Shown: piece by piece, positions 54,863-64,000 of the stretch
Layout of the letters: each line of letters starts with the position of its first letter
Position numbering within the stretch: position 1 is the first letter of the stretch
Assembly: GCF_000422345.1 (NCBI RefSeq)
Contig: NZ_AULP01000002.1
Span: 62,001-126,000, forward strand
Source: Neomelitea salexigens DSM 19753
GTDB taxonomy: Bacteria > Pseudomonadota > Gammaproteobacteria > Pseudomonadales > Spongiibacteraceae
Direction: 5' to 3'
Length of the DNA: 64,000 nt
Notes under the pieces: model-generated
Databases searched by the model: none
Seen by the model: only the letters and a program-made list of their open reading frames with translations
What the model was told of the DNA's origin: nothing
Program-made: the position numbers and the translations under genes

Positions 54863-57800
54863 ATGAACTTGTTCCTCCAAAAACTCCGTCGTCACAGCGG
54901 ATCACGCCAACCTGCTGTGGGTCGCTCCCGCCGTTGGCTGCACCCACTGGCCAGCCTAGCCAGTTTTATGATTATCGCCGTCGTCGCGATGTATATCGAC
55001 CAGCTGAATAACCACAACCGCGAGTTGAATCACCGCGACGCCGTTCTGCGAGAAATGGGTTCCATCAGCGCTAAAGTAGAGAGTGACCTCAAGGGTGACC
55101 TCCAGGCAGCCAAAGCGATGGTGGCGGCCGTCCGCCAGCACCCCGACCTCACCCCCGATTATTTGGATAAATATTCCGAAAGCCTGCTCTCCGGTGAAAG
55201 CCGCATTCGCAGCGTTGCGGTATTTCGCGGTGTCATCGGCGCCTATGTCTATCCACTCGAGGGCAATGAGCCGGTGCTGGGGCTGGACTTAAGAACGCGG
55301 CCTGACCAACTCGCCGACATGATGAAGGTACATAGAACAGGCGGCGCCGTACTCTCGGGCCCTGTCGAATTGGTTCAAGGCGGAATGGCGCTTATTGCCC
55401 GTCTACCCGGTGGCCAGAGTCAAGGTGCTGGAGAGCCTATGACGGTGTCGGCCGTGATTGATATAGACCAGCTCCTGCTTAGCAGTGGCCTCAGTGAGGC
55501 AGGCGAGGGATTGCAGATAGCCATACGCAAATACGGGCCCGAGGGTCACTTAGGTAAAACCGTATTTGGCAACGCCGCGCTATTTAACGACCAGACTCGC
55601 GCGGTCACCACGGATATCCGACTACCGCTGGATGAGCGCTGGCAAATCGCCGCGGCTCCCGAGAACGGCTGGCTGCAGGTGAACCTGCTTGACCCCTTCC
55701 GGGTCGTTGTCGCGTCGCTGGCACTAATCATTTTTTGCTTCCTAACGATTATTTCGTGGCTGCTTGCCAAGCGCTATGAAAGCAATCAACTATTGGTTCA
55801 GCTGTTCGAGCTATCGCCGATTGGCATTGCATTAAACGACTACGAAACAGGCAAATTCATCGCCGCCAATCAGTCTCTGTGCAAAAGCTTAGGCTACCCT
55901 CACGATCAGTTAACAGATATATGCTATCAAGAACTGACCCCTCCAGAGTACATTCTTGATGATGAGGCAGCGCTGATCATTTTGACCGAGACGGGGCGCT
56001 TAGATCGGTATGAGAAACACCTCGTTCGCGCTGATGGCAAAACGGTGCCAATAGAAATTAACAGCATTTTGTTCAGCGACTCCCACGGCACCCCTCGAAT
56101 CTGGTCAATGATTGAGGACATCAGTGAGCGCAAGCACGCCGCCCAGATAATGGACCGGCAGCAACAAATGTTTAACTCCATGAGCCAGCAAGCAAGGATC
56201 GGCGCCTGGGAGCTGGAGGTAGATAGCGGCCAGCTCACCTGGTCTGAGGTGACAAGGGAAATTTGCGGTGTACCGGCAAACTTTACCCCAACTGAAGAGG
56301 CGCTTCGCAAGGTGTTTCCTCAGGAAGAGATGTGGCACCTGCTACAGCATTTGATCAGACGCGCCATTGTTAATGGCCAAGCATTTAGCGAAGAAGTGAG
56401 GCTTACTACACAACAAGGCCGCGAACTGTGGATTCAGCTCACGGGCCACCCGGTACTGCACAAGCAACGTTGCACACACATTTTCGGCTCGCTCCAAGAT
56501 ATTGATGACCGCAAACGCGCTGCCGAAGCATTGATACGCGCCCGTGATGAAGCGGAGCAAGCCGCTCGCTCGAAAAGTGAGTTTTTGGCAACCATGAGCC
56601 ACGAAATTCGCACTCCGATGAACGGCGTCCTCGGCATGCTGAATTTGCTGGCAAACTCCGAGCTCGACTTCGAGCAGGAGCGCCGAGTGAGCATTGCCCG
56701 CAGCAGCGCACATTCGCTGCTCTCCCTTATCGACGATGTCCTCGACTTCTCCCGTATCGACGCCGGTAAAATGGAGTTGGAAGACAGCAGCTTTGCGATA
56801 CGCGAAGTCATCGAAGAAGTCTGCGAGAGTATGTCGTTGCGCGCTCAGGAAAAAGGCCTGGAGCTCATTGTTGACCTCAGCGAGATCAAGGTAGACATGG
56901 TCTCAGGCGACGCCGCAAGGCTGCGCCAGGTCCTGACCAACTTACTTGGCAACGCACTAAAATTTACCGAAAGCGGCGAGATCGTTGTTCACGCCACGCT
57001 CACCGAGCATCAAAACCAATGGATATTTGACTGCTATGTACGCGACACCGGCATCGGCATTGCCAGTGAAAAATTAGACAGCCTGTTTAGCGCATTCACC
57101 CAGGCGGATGCCAGCACCACGCGCCGCTACGGCGGCTCCGGACTTGGCCTGTCGATTAGTCAGAAAATCTGCCAAGCCATGAATGGCAGCATTGCCGTTA
57201 GCAGCAAGGAAAACAAAGGAAGTACCTTCCATGTCCAGGTGATGCTGAATTCATCCGCCGATGCCTCATTCGATGAGGCCTATGCATCGGGCAGGCATGT
57301 ATGGTTGATAGAGGACAATATAAACAGCTGCAAAAGCCTGGAGCGTCAGCTGCTGCGTTGGGGCGCAAAAGTCTATTGCTCTACATCCAGTGAGTCTGCG
57401 CTCAACTCTGCCGAGAGTCATGACATTCCGCTGGAAAAAATCGACCTGGTTATTATCGACCGATACATGGATGGCTTAGACGGCACCGAGCTCGTTCAAT
57501 TCCTGCGCCAGGAAGAACATCTGAGCAGCCAGCCTTTTGTACTGCTTAGCAAAATCAGTAGCCAGGGAACCGACGCCCACTTTCGCTCGCTGGGCTTCGA
57601 CGCTTGGTATCCCAAACCCCTCACCACCAGCAATTTGCGCGAAGTACTAAAACTGGCGCCACTGGGAAGCTACCTGCAAAGCGATAGCCGCGACCGTATG
57701 CAGGATGCACCGGCTAGTAGTCTATTACAGGGCAGGCGCGTGCTACTGGTTGAGGACAATGCGGTAAACCAAGAGGTAGTGCGCTGCCTGCTAGACGAGT

Positions 57801-58537
57801 TGGGCTTACAGGTGAGCATCGCCGGTAACGGCAACAAGGCGATCGCCGCGCTGAAGTACCAGCAGGACAAACAAGCGCCGCCCTACTCCGCTATTTTAAT
57901 GGACTGTCAGATGCCGGAAATGGATGGCTACGAGTGCACTCGCCAAATCCGAGCGGGTCTGGCAGGCGAAGCGGCACGCGAGCTACCCATTATCGCGTTG
58001 ACCGCCAACGCGCTCAGTGGCGACCGAGAGAAATGCAGCGCTGCCGGTATGGATGACTACCTCAGTAAACCGATTGATCCCGACCGGCTGCACAAAAAAT
58101 TGCTGAGCTGGTTGCACGCCTCGCGCAGTGACGACCCTGCCACCCCCTCATCCAAGAGTCATGCCGAGGCGCTATGGAATGCCGACAAAGCACTGGAAGG
58201 GGTCATGGGCCAGGAGCGCACCCTGAATAAAATGCTGTTGATGTTCAACGAGTACAGCGTTGCGCAACAGCAGGCGTTACGCAGCGCCGTCACCGCAGCA
58301 GACACCGCAGAAATAGCGCGTATCAGCCGTGCGCTTAAGGGCAGTAGCGGACAGCTGCAAGGCGACGCACTGCGCGAGCTGGCCTCATCACTGGAACTTG
58401 CCGCCAGCAATAAGGACTGGGAAAAAATCCACTATTTCTATCCCCAGCTCCACCAGTGCTGGCGACAGCTATGCGCATGCTTTGAACAGCATTTGCTACG
58501 CAACACCAACGAAAGCCGCGCGCTAATAGAGGGTTAA
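54863..58537 (+). CDS. Hybrid sensor histidine kinase with degenerate Hpt domain
   Basis: From ATG 54863, after GGGAG at 54853-54857, the 1224-residue inner-membrane protein has a helix at about 28-46, a periplasmic CHASE-like sensor (about 50-280) and a helix at about 283-303. Two PAS domains (about 310-425 and 435-555) follow, then HisKA with His580 (MSHEIRTPMNG), HATPase (NLLGNALKF, GSGLGLSIS), two receivers with Asp866 (IIDRYMDG) and Asp1014 (MDCQMPEMDG) and a C-terminal Hpt-like domain. The Hpt segment reads SRALKGSSGQLQG, with Arg1156 where the phospho-His should be. No response regulator is adjacent. Confidence 0.92.
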   Translation: MNLFLQKLRRHSGSRQPAVGRSRRWLHPLASLASFMIIAVVAMYIDQLNNHNRELNHRDAVLREMGSISAKVESDLKGDLQAAKAMVAAVRQHPDLTPDYLDKYSESLLSGESRIRSVAVFRGVIGAYVYPLEGNEPVLGLDLRTRPDQLADMMKVHRTGGAVLSGPVELVQGGMALIARLPGGQSQGAGEPMTVSAVIDIDQLLLSSGLSEAGEGLQIAIRKYGPEGHLGKTVFGNAALFNDQTRAVTTDIRLPLDERWQIAAAPENGWLQVNLLDPFRVVVASLALIIFCFLTIISWLLAKRYESNQLLVQLFELSPIGIALNDYETGKFIAANQSLCKSLGYPHDQLTDICYQELTPPEYILDDEAALIILTETGRLDRYEKHLVRADGKTVPIEINSILFSDSHGTPRIWSMIEDISERKHAAQIMDRQQQMFNSMSQQARIGAWELEVDSGQLTWSEVTREICGVPANFTPTEEALRKVFPQEEMWHLLQHLIRRAIVNGQAFSEEVRLTTQQGRELWIQLTGHPVLHKQRCTHIFGSLQDIDDRKRAAEALIRARDEAEQAARSKSEFLATMSHEIRTPMNGVLGMLNLLANSELDFEQERRVSIARSSAHSLLSLIDDVLDFSRIDAGKMELEDSSFAIREVIEEVCESMSLRAQEKGLELIVDLSEIKVDMVSGDAARLRQVLTNLLGNALKFTESGEIVVHATLTEHQNQWIFDCYVRDTGIGIASEKLDSLFSAFTQADASTTRRYGGSGLGLSISQKICQAMNGSIAVSSKENKGSTFHVQVMLNSSADASFDEAYASGRHVWLIEDNINSCKSLERQLLRWGAKVYCSTSSESALNSAESHDIPLEKIDLVIIDRYMDGLDGTELVQFLRQEEHLSSQPFVLLSKISSQGTDAHFRSLGFDAWYPKPLTTSNLREVLKLAPLGSYLQSDSRDRMQDAPASSLLQGRRVLLVEDNAVNQEVVRCLLDELGLQVSIAGNGNKAIAALKYQQDKQAPPYSAILMDCQMPEMDGYECTRQIRAGLAGEAARELPIIALTANALSGDREKCSAAGMDDYLSKPIDPDRLHKKLLSWLHASRSDDPATPSSKSHAEALWNADKALEGVMGQERTLNKMLLMFNEYSVAQQQALRSAVTAADTAEIARISRALKGSSGQLQGDALRELASSLELAASNKDWEKIHYFYPQLHQCWRQLCACFEQHLLRNTNESRALIEG

Positions 58538-58563
58538 CTGTCGCGCCGACGTATAATGTGGGC

Positions 58564-59754
58564 ATGACCAGTAACATTCTTACAGCTGCGAAAGGCGCCG
58601 ACCTACTCGCAAACATCGACCAGCTACTCAGCCAGCACGAAGCATTGTGGCGCGCCGACTCGAACGCCGAGCCAGCGCCGCACTACGAGGCGCTGTTCCG
58701 TGCGCTTCGCACACTCTCGGCAGAGGATGTTGCCCAGCTGCAGGGCGATGACCTTATGCTCCTGGAGCGACTGTCGCCACACTTCGCTGACGCCAAAGAC
58801 ATTCTTGCTATTCTGTCTTGCTTTCCGCCGCCCATCGAGCCACCGCATGTCGAGCCGCCCAGCGGCATTGGTGGTAGAAAGTGGCAGCAAATACAGGCTT
58901 TTTGTGGCGGGCTAACGTCATTGTCGGGAGACGTGATCGAGTGGTGCTCCGGAAAAGGCTACCTCGGCCAGGCGCTGCGATTCCACCCGCAACATTCGCC
59001 CTTATCGGTCATCGGCCTGGAAATTGATAGCGACCTTGTTGCCAGTGGCAACAGCAGGCACGCCAACACCCATCAACGCATTGTGCGCTGCGATGTATTG
59101 AGCGAGCAGGCGGAGTCGTTTGTGGCCGATGCCAACGCCATCATTGCACTGCACGCCTGCGGAGGTCTCCACCAACGTATGCTGAAAGTTGCCGCGGCGA
59201 CGAGCGCCAAGCAGATTGCCCTCGCCCCGTGCTGCTACCACCGGTTTGTTGAGCAGTACGCGCCGCTGTCCAAGGCCGGCAACAACTCGCCCCTCACAAT
59301 CACGACACAAGATTTGCGCCTGGCGGTTCGACAAACCGTCACTGCCCGGCGCGGTGAAACGCAGGCGCGACGACAACTCCACCACTGGTGGCTTGCAAGC
59401 CGGCAACTTGCCCAGCAACAGGGGGTAGCGCTGGATCACTACCGCGCTCTGCCCCACAGTGCTGCCAAAAAAGGGTTTAGCTACTTTGTTGAACAACAAT
59501 GCGCGACCAATGGCATTGCAACACTAGACATGAGCGACGCTGATACCGCCCTGGCCCACGCGTCAGACCTACAGCTTGCCCAAGAACAGCGCGGCCTCGC
59601 CGCCATGTTATTTAGACGCCTGCTGGAATTGCGCTGCGTATTAGACAGCGCCCTATTCCTGTGTGAGCAGGACTACCAAGTTAAGCTCAGTGTCTTTTGC
59701 CCGAGCACAACCACCCCAAGAAACTTTTTATTATCTGCCTCGCGCAAGACCTAA
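58564..59754 (+). CDS. SAM-dependent methyltransferase (Methyltransf_32 type)
   Basis: The 396-residue protein has an N-terminal helical part and a central Rossmann methyltransferase domain with VIEWCSGKGYLGQAL as the SAM-binding loop. ALHACGGLHQRML and IALAPCCYHRF follow as further conserved blocks. The C-terminus is helical. Related proteins are annotated only as methyltransferases; the target is unknown. GTG 58558 is an alternative start two codons upstream. It is 26 bases downstream of the hybrid kinase gene. Confidence 0.85.
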   Translation: MTSNILTAAKGADLLANIDQLLSQHEALWRADSNAEPAPHYEALFRALRTLSAEDVAQLQGDDLMLLERLSPHFADAKDILAILSCFPPPIEPPHVEPPSGIGGRKWQQIQAFCGGLTSLSGDVIEWCSGKGYLGQALRFHPQHSPLSVIGLEIDSDLVASGNSRHANTHQRIVRCDVLSEQAESFVADANAIIALHACGGLHQRMLKVAAATSAKQIALAPCCYHRFVEQYAPLSKAGNNSPLTITTQDLRLAVRQTVTARRGETQARRQLHHWWLASRQLAQQQGVALDHYRALPHSAAKKGFSYFVEQQCATNGIATLDMSDADTALAHASDLQLAQEQRGLAAMLFRRLLELRCVLDSALFLCEQDYQVKLSVFCPSTTTPRNFLLSASRKT

Positions 59755-59772
59755 AGTTAAGCAGCAAGCGAC

Positions 59773-62700
59773 TTAGTCGCGTAGATAGACGCCGCTATTC
59801 CCGTAGCCATCCACCACCGCTACCCGCTCGGTGTCCGCTTCGATAACTACGCTTGAGCGAGGCACCGCACGACTGTCGATCGTCCATCGATCTGTTATGT
59901 CTGCGGTATTGCCGAAGCTATCGACGGCAATAATCGACGAGATCTTACGAATCGGCGCAGCCTCATCTTCTGGGACAAAGGGGTCGATAACACGGCGAGT
60001 ATCGGGCAACACAGGGTAGTTCAGCGTTAAGCTATCCTGCTCTTCAATAAGGGCGAGGTTGGTGGCCGGGCTTACCTCAAAAGCTTGAGAGACCAGGTGG
60101 TAACCTTCCTCTGCTAGCGAAGGTGACAATGCTGAACCCGATACAACAAACCGGTAGTTTCCAACCGGCCAGTCTAGCGGCACTTCGAAATCGACAAGCC
60201 AAATATGTCGACCGCTGCTCAAGCGGTACTTTAGCTGCATTTCAAAGAAGGTATTGAGGGCATCGCCATTGGCGCGGGTAACCGGCTGCCACGCGCCGTT
60301 ACGCTCAACTTGCATTAGCACGGAGGGCGTACCGAGAACAGGGTCCCCGCCCTCAAAAGCAAACTCGGTTCGCTTAAATCGAGATATGGCTCGTGGTTGA
60401 GAAATACTGCTGCCCGCGAGCATGCTGGGCAAGGCTTGCGCATTGACTTGCGAGTCATAGTGCTGGCGGTAGTGCTCATAGCGCACGACTAGCTCGTCCA
60501 TAGGTGCCGCACTGCCGTCTCGAAGCGACTCTAGCAACTCCACGGTTACATCAAGAAAGCGCTCGCCCTGCTTCCAACCCCAAAACGTTGTGGTTGATTC
60601 CGCCCCACCCAATGTTGCCCAATCCTCCTCTTCGGGCGGCAAGATATAGCCAATGTGATCACCGGCATAACCCCATATAAAGGTGTCGTCGTAGCGATAG
60701 CGCTCCCCACCTCCCAGTTCGGCAGCTGCATCGAGTAAACGCAGGCCGTATTCAGTAAGCGGTTCACCCGGCTGCATCAACAGCGTTAGCTCGCCAATTT
60801 TTTGAGCTGCAATGATCGTGTCCTGCGGGTAAAACGAGGCGTTTTCGGCAACACCATTGTCGGCGAGATCGTAGGCATCTGGCGGTGGTGAAGGCAGGCA
60901 ATACGGAACCTGCTCGGGCAGGCCATTTCCCTCATAGCCCGGCACGTCTTTCAGGCCAGCCCCCACAAAGGGAACCGCAATGTCGTTGCCGCACTGCCCG
61001 GCACCCCAGGCGTAGGGAAACTCCTCAGGGCTATAACCCAGCCGGTCGCGATCGAGGATTATCCGCTTAGACACACTGCGAAGATCAGGGGATAGCTGGA
61101 ACTGTTCAATGCTGTCGGCTATAACTTTTATTTGCGGAGCAAGGCGACGTCCATAGCTTTCGATACGCTGCAGTTTATTCTGATGAATATTGCTACGCGG
61201 GCTAATATCTCCAGCCGCACTCTGCACCAACATCGCCAGTGGTAACGCCATAAGTTGCTCAGTTGCTCTTTCTACTGACGCCAGCACATCCCCTGAGAAG
61301 TATTGGTTCTCCACGTCAAAAGCAATGCCGTGAGCCGCCCAATTGATAATCACCGCCAGTGGCTCAGGCTCAGTGTTATCCAAGGCATCGATGCGAATCA
61401 CACCAAGGCGGCGGTGAAGGGCTTGCAGCCTATCGTCGTCGTAGCTGGGTAAACGCCCACGACGAAAGCCGTTCATTCCCAACGCTTCCTGAGCACTACC
61501 GTGACCAATGCGCGCCAAGCGCATATTGTCATCGTCCAATGCCGTCACCACTACCGCTGCCAATTGCGCAACGACTCTGCGGTAGACTTCGTGCTGGTAC
61601 AGATCCATCGCCAACCAAAAATAGCGTGCAGAGTGGTTGGCAAGCGCCCCAGGCCCATCGTGGCTGTGAGTCGCAGAGAGTACCAATCCATCGCCAAGCG
61701 CGATCCCCGTTTGCCGTTGCACTTCGTCTTTTACATCTTCCGCTAGTTCGTTAAGAGCGCCGATGAAATCGGTTTTCAACAATACGATGTAGTCGCGACC
61801 ATCGTGCAGGGCAATGGCTTTGGCAACCAGTGAATCGTAGTAACCTCGGCTCGGCGGCGAATAACTTGCGTAGGGGGAGTGAACCGCACGCAACTCATCG
61901 GGCAAAGGTGCCAGAGGAGGACAGCTTTCAGGGTGGTCGGGCTCGCAACCGTCAGCCATGTATGGAATGAAGTCGACCAGCTCATCAAAGAATGTTTGAA
62001 AATCACCTGAGGCAAAGCCTTCGGCACCGGGAATATAGTCACCAGCAACAGGTGGCCTTAGGTAGCCACCTAGCGGAGTACCAACTGGAATATCAATCGG
62101 CGCCTTGGCGATACCTGCACGCAGCGGCATAACCGAGTGAGCCTGCGGTTGCTCTTTGGTCTGTGGCTGAGGCTGCTCAAGCCCCGACTCAGCCCCCACA
62201 GCCATCATCACTTGGCGCAGCGCATTGGCTGAATTTTCTTGCAGGCCAGCTAATACCGCATCTCCCGCCTTTTGGAACTCGCCATCGCGCATTTGCTCAA
62301 CGGCCGCGCTGAAAGCACGGGTATCGATAGGCAGAGTCTCACCATCGACCACTACTGGTTCGCCGACAATAGTCACGGGGGCAGGTAACGGCGGGCAGTC
62401 CAATGGTCCCCGTACTTCTCGCGCTATCCATGTATCGAGTAGCTGTCCCTGGCTATGTAGAAAGTGCGATTTTTGACATTTTGCGTGCGGCGCCGCTCGA
62501 GGGTAGCCATGGGGGTCGAAATCATCTCCCCTGGGCGCGACATTACCGATAGGTGGGCTTTGTGTTTTTCCTTCATCTAGCTCTATAAAGCCAGACTTGC
62601 TGCTGCGGCAAGGGCCCTGGCAACTGCCGCTGTCATAACCCTCGCCGTCTCGCCCAGCGAGCGCCAAGCCCCAAAATGCGTCGACGTCTGGGTCGCGCTC

Positions 62701-64000
62701 GGCAAAGAACGCCTCTCGAGATGCGAAGGTATAGGTTGCGCTGTCGCCTGGGCGACGCGGGTAAATATCAGCGACCTCAACGCCAATGGTTCGCGCCATC
62801 ACCTGGGCGCTCCAGTGTGTCACTTGGTGGTCCGCAAAAGCCGGCTGCAGCAGGACTTGATTGTCGGGCCCATTTAAGGCGCTATTGTCGGCGATATGGT
62901 GGGCATAACCATTATTCTCGGACCGATCCCACAGCATCTGGATGAGTGCAAACCCCAAGTCGCGATCCAGGTCATCCTGGTAGGAAAGATAGAGAGGTGT
63001 AGCGTAGGACGGCAAGCCTCCCGGCTCGTATTCCGCGTCAAAATCAACACTGCGCCTCAGCAGGGTTGAGTAGTTCATACCAACGACACCAAATACTCCG
63101 CGCTTCACATCCTTGGACATAGCGACGATCGGTCCTCCGGTAATGCCCCCCTGGGAGTTGCCGTCGTAAAAGATCTCTCTATGGTCGAAAACAGGCAGGC
63201 CCTTGGCATCCTGAAAGACGGCCTCTGCCGCAAAACCAGCCGGGTGGCGCATAGCCCTGGCAAGGAATAGAAAATTCAACAGCCCCTGCTGGGAAGCATC
63301 TGGGATCACCGCGAAATTGGATAAATCGACCAGCGCTGCCAAGACATTGGGAACATCCCCTGTCGAGAAACCGAACAGGTCGACACCACAAAACAGGAAA
63401 TTGTATTCACGGCTGAAATTCGGCACGTGGTCGTATGTCACCGCCTGGTGACCATCCAATAAGCCATGCCCATATATCCCTCCCCTTGCCGGGTTTTCCG
63501 AGCTGGCTTGCTCGGGGATTTGGCAGGTAAATCGCGTTGTCATTTCACCCAGGCTGTCGGGCAAGCCATCCCCGTAGCTCGCCCCGGCGGTATCGAAGGC
63601 GGGTGCATCGAGGGGGTCAAAGTACAGCCGGTTGGGCTGCACTGAGCCGCCATCTGCAATACCCACCCCTTCAAACAAGGTATCGCAAGCTTCGCGCATT
63701 TCCTCCGGAAGCTGTACACACAATTGCTCGGCATAGATGCTGAGCTGGTCCAGTGGCGCTGGGTCGGCGGGGATGACAAAGCTCGGCACGGTGATCGTGC
63801 CCTCGATACGCCTAGCAATCCCTTCCCTGGGATTCTCCGTCACTTTGTCGATCGTATAATCTGGCGCTCGACCTAAATCGGTGATGTTCCCCTGGGCGTC
63901 TTCGAGCTGACCGAGCTGTTTAAAGGCTTCATCACGCATATGGCGTAATCTACCCACATTGTTTTCCGCACTGGCAACGGTAAAGTCCCACGCCAGATAC
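59773..64000 (-). CDS. Fusion of alpha/beta-hydrolase and neutral ceramidase-like domains (5' end outside window)
   Basis: The frame stays open to the window edge, so 1408 residues are visible and the start is missing. The first about 600 residues are hydrolase-like: oxyanion region IYGHGLLDG, nucleophile elbow YDGNSQGGITGG, and a late His in DHQVTHWS. From about 62130 the rest resembles neutral ceramidase: IAKAPIDIPVGTPLGGYLRP, zinc-ligand segments LSATHSHDGPGA and WAAHGIAFD, and the catalytic Ser region SAAGDISPRSN. A beta-rich C-terminal domain ends the protein. It is probably secreted and hydrolyses ester or amide lipids. The two-domain union is unusual. Confidence 0.82.
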   Translation of the reverse strand, partial: YLAWDFTVASAENNVGRLRHMRDEAFKQLGQLEDAQGNITDLGRAPDYTIDKVTENPREGIARRIEGTITVPSFVIPADPAPLDQLSIYAEQLCVQLPEEMREACDTLFEGVGIADGGSVQPNRLYFDPLDAPAFDTAGASYGDGLPDSLGEMTTRFTCQIPEQASSENPARGGIYGHGLLDGHQAVTYDHVPNFSREYNFLFCGVDLFGFSTGDVPNVLAALVDLSNFAVIPDASQQGLLNFLFLARAMRHPAGFAAEAVFQDAKGLPVFDHREIFYDGNSQGGITGGPIVAMSKDVKRGVFGVVGMNYSTLLRRSVDFDAEYEPGGLPSYATPLYLSYQDDLDRDLGFALIQMLWDRSENNGYAHHIADNSALNGPDNQVLLQPAFADHQVTHWSAQVMARTIGVEVADIYPRRPGDSATYTFASREAFFAERDPDVDAFWGLALAGRDGEGYDSGSCQGPCRSSKSGFIELDEGKTQSPPIGNVAPRGDDFDPHGYPRAAPHAKCQKSHFLHSQGQLLDTWIAREVRGPLDCPPLPAPVTIVGEPVVVDGETLPIDTRAFSAAVEQMRDGEFQKAGDAVLAGLQENSANALRQVMMAVGAESGLEQPQPQTKEQPQAHSVMPLRAGIAKAPIDIPVGTPLGGYLRPPVAGDYIPGAEGFASGDFQTFFDELVDFIPYMADGCEPDHPESCPPLAPLPDELRAVHSPYASYSPPSRGYYDSLVAKAIALHDGRDYIVLLKTDFIGALNELAEDVKDEVQRQTGIALGDGLVLSATHSHDGPGALANHSARYFWLAMDLYQHEVYRRVVAQLAAVVVTALDDDNMRLARIGHGSAQEALGMNGFRRGRLPSYDDDRLQALHRRLGVIRIDALDNTEPEPLAVIINWAAHGIAFDVENQYFSGDVLASVERATEQLMALPLAMLVQSAAGDISPRSNIHQNKLQRIESYGRRLAPQIKVIADSIEQFQLSPDLRSVSKRIILDRDRLGYSPEEFPYAWGAGQCGNDIAVPFVGAGLKDVPGYEGNGLPEQVPYCLPSPPPDAYDLADNGVAENASFYPQDTIIAAQKIGELTLLMQPGEPLTEYGLRLLDAAAELGGGERYRYDDTFIWGYAGDHIGYILPPEEEDWATLGGAESTTTFWGWKQGERFLDVTVELLESLRDGSAAPMDELVVRYEHYRQHYDSQVNAQALPSMLAGSSISQPRAISRFKRTEFAFEGGDPVLGTPSVLMQVERNGAWQPVTRANGDALNTFFEMQLKYRLSSGRHIWLVDFEVPLDWPVGNYRFVVSGSALSPSLAEEGYHLVSQAFEVSPATNLALIEEQDSLTLNYPVLPDTRRVIDPFVPEDEAAPIRKISSIIAVDSFGNTADITDRWTIDSRAVPRSSVVIEADTERVAVVDGYGNSGVYLRD

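Noticed and set aside
1-64000. CRISPR arrays, insertion sequences, rRNA genes
   Set aside because: No regularly spaced repeats, transposase genes with inverted ends, or rRNA sequence were seen on reading; the only repeats are the 48-bp attachment copies and short motifs.

Overview
The window looks like chromosomal DNA of a moderately GC-rich, aerobic gammaproteobacterium, probably a marine Cellvibrionales/Spongiibacteraceae-type organism. This placement rests on gene content and order (glnA–DUF4124–ntrBC; rhodanese–grxC–secB next to gpmI–envC–ctpA; hisBHAF; panZ-like–mutY–yggX; minCDE) and is an inference, not a measured phylogeny. No plasmid or phage backbone and no CRISPR array were seen.

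Layout. 1-8.8 kb: an edge fragment, a thioesterase, thiI, then the nitrogen-control region glnA, DUF4124 and ntrBC, with clear NtrC operators and sigma-54 promoter matches, then trmL, secB and grxC. 8.8-19.4 kb: housekeeping genes (rhodanese, gpmI, envC, ctpA, a lipoprotein, a Rof-type Rho inhibitor, hisBHAF, a PanZ-like protein, mutY, yggX). 19.5-22 kb: a tRNA-Phe gene carrying a 2.4-kb remnant element bounded by 48-bp direct repeats, with a truncated integrase and three orphan proteins. 22-31.2 kb: a Fur-boxed PepSY membrane operon, a RegBA/RoxSR-type redox two-component system, a SURF1 protein and the cyoABCD quinol oxidase. 31.3-37.4 kb: an MFS transporter, then three photolyase/cryptochrome genes in one operon. 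The middle one carries an apparent 13-nt deletion.

37.4-43.8 kb: small membrane proteins, a lipoprotein alpha/beta-hydrolase, minCDE, a c-type cytochrome and a CNNM/CorC-type protein. 43.9-51.4 kb: a tightly packed eight-gene catabolic operon (P450, its 2Fe-2S ferredoxin, two SDRs, aldehyde dehydrogenase, HIBADH-like enzyme, CMD-like and NTF2-like proteins), divergent from an unusual regulator with two complete MarR domains in one chain. 51.4-64 kb: a Na/Pi cotransporter-like protein, YaiI, a DCC thiol protein, an SDR, a large hybrid histidine kinase whose C-terminal Hpt-like domain lacks the phospho-accepting His, a methyltransferase, and the 3' part of a very large protein joining an alpha/beta-hydrolase-like half to a neutral-ceramidase-like half.

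How the parts may work together. The nitrogen block is a self-contained Ntr circuit. RegBA beside cyoABCD-SURF1 suggests redox control of the quinol oxidase. The photolyase operon would cover several UV lesion types. The P450 operon looks like an oxidative degradation pathway for an unidentified hydrophobic alcohol, aldehyde or acid substrate under tandem-MarR control. The most interesting leads are the P450/tandem-MarR unit, the hydrolase-ceramidase fusion, the photolyase triad, and the decayed tRNA-Phe element.
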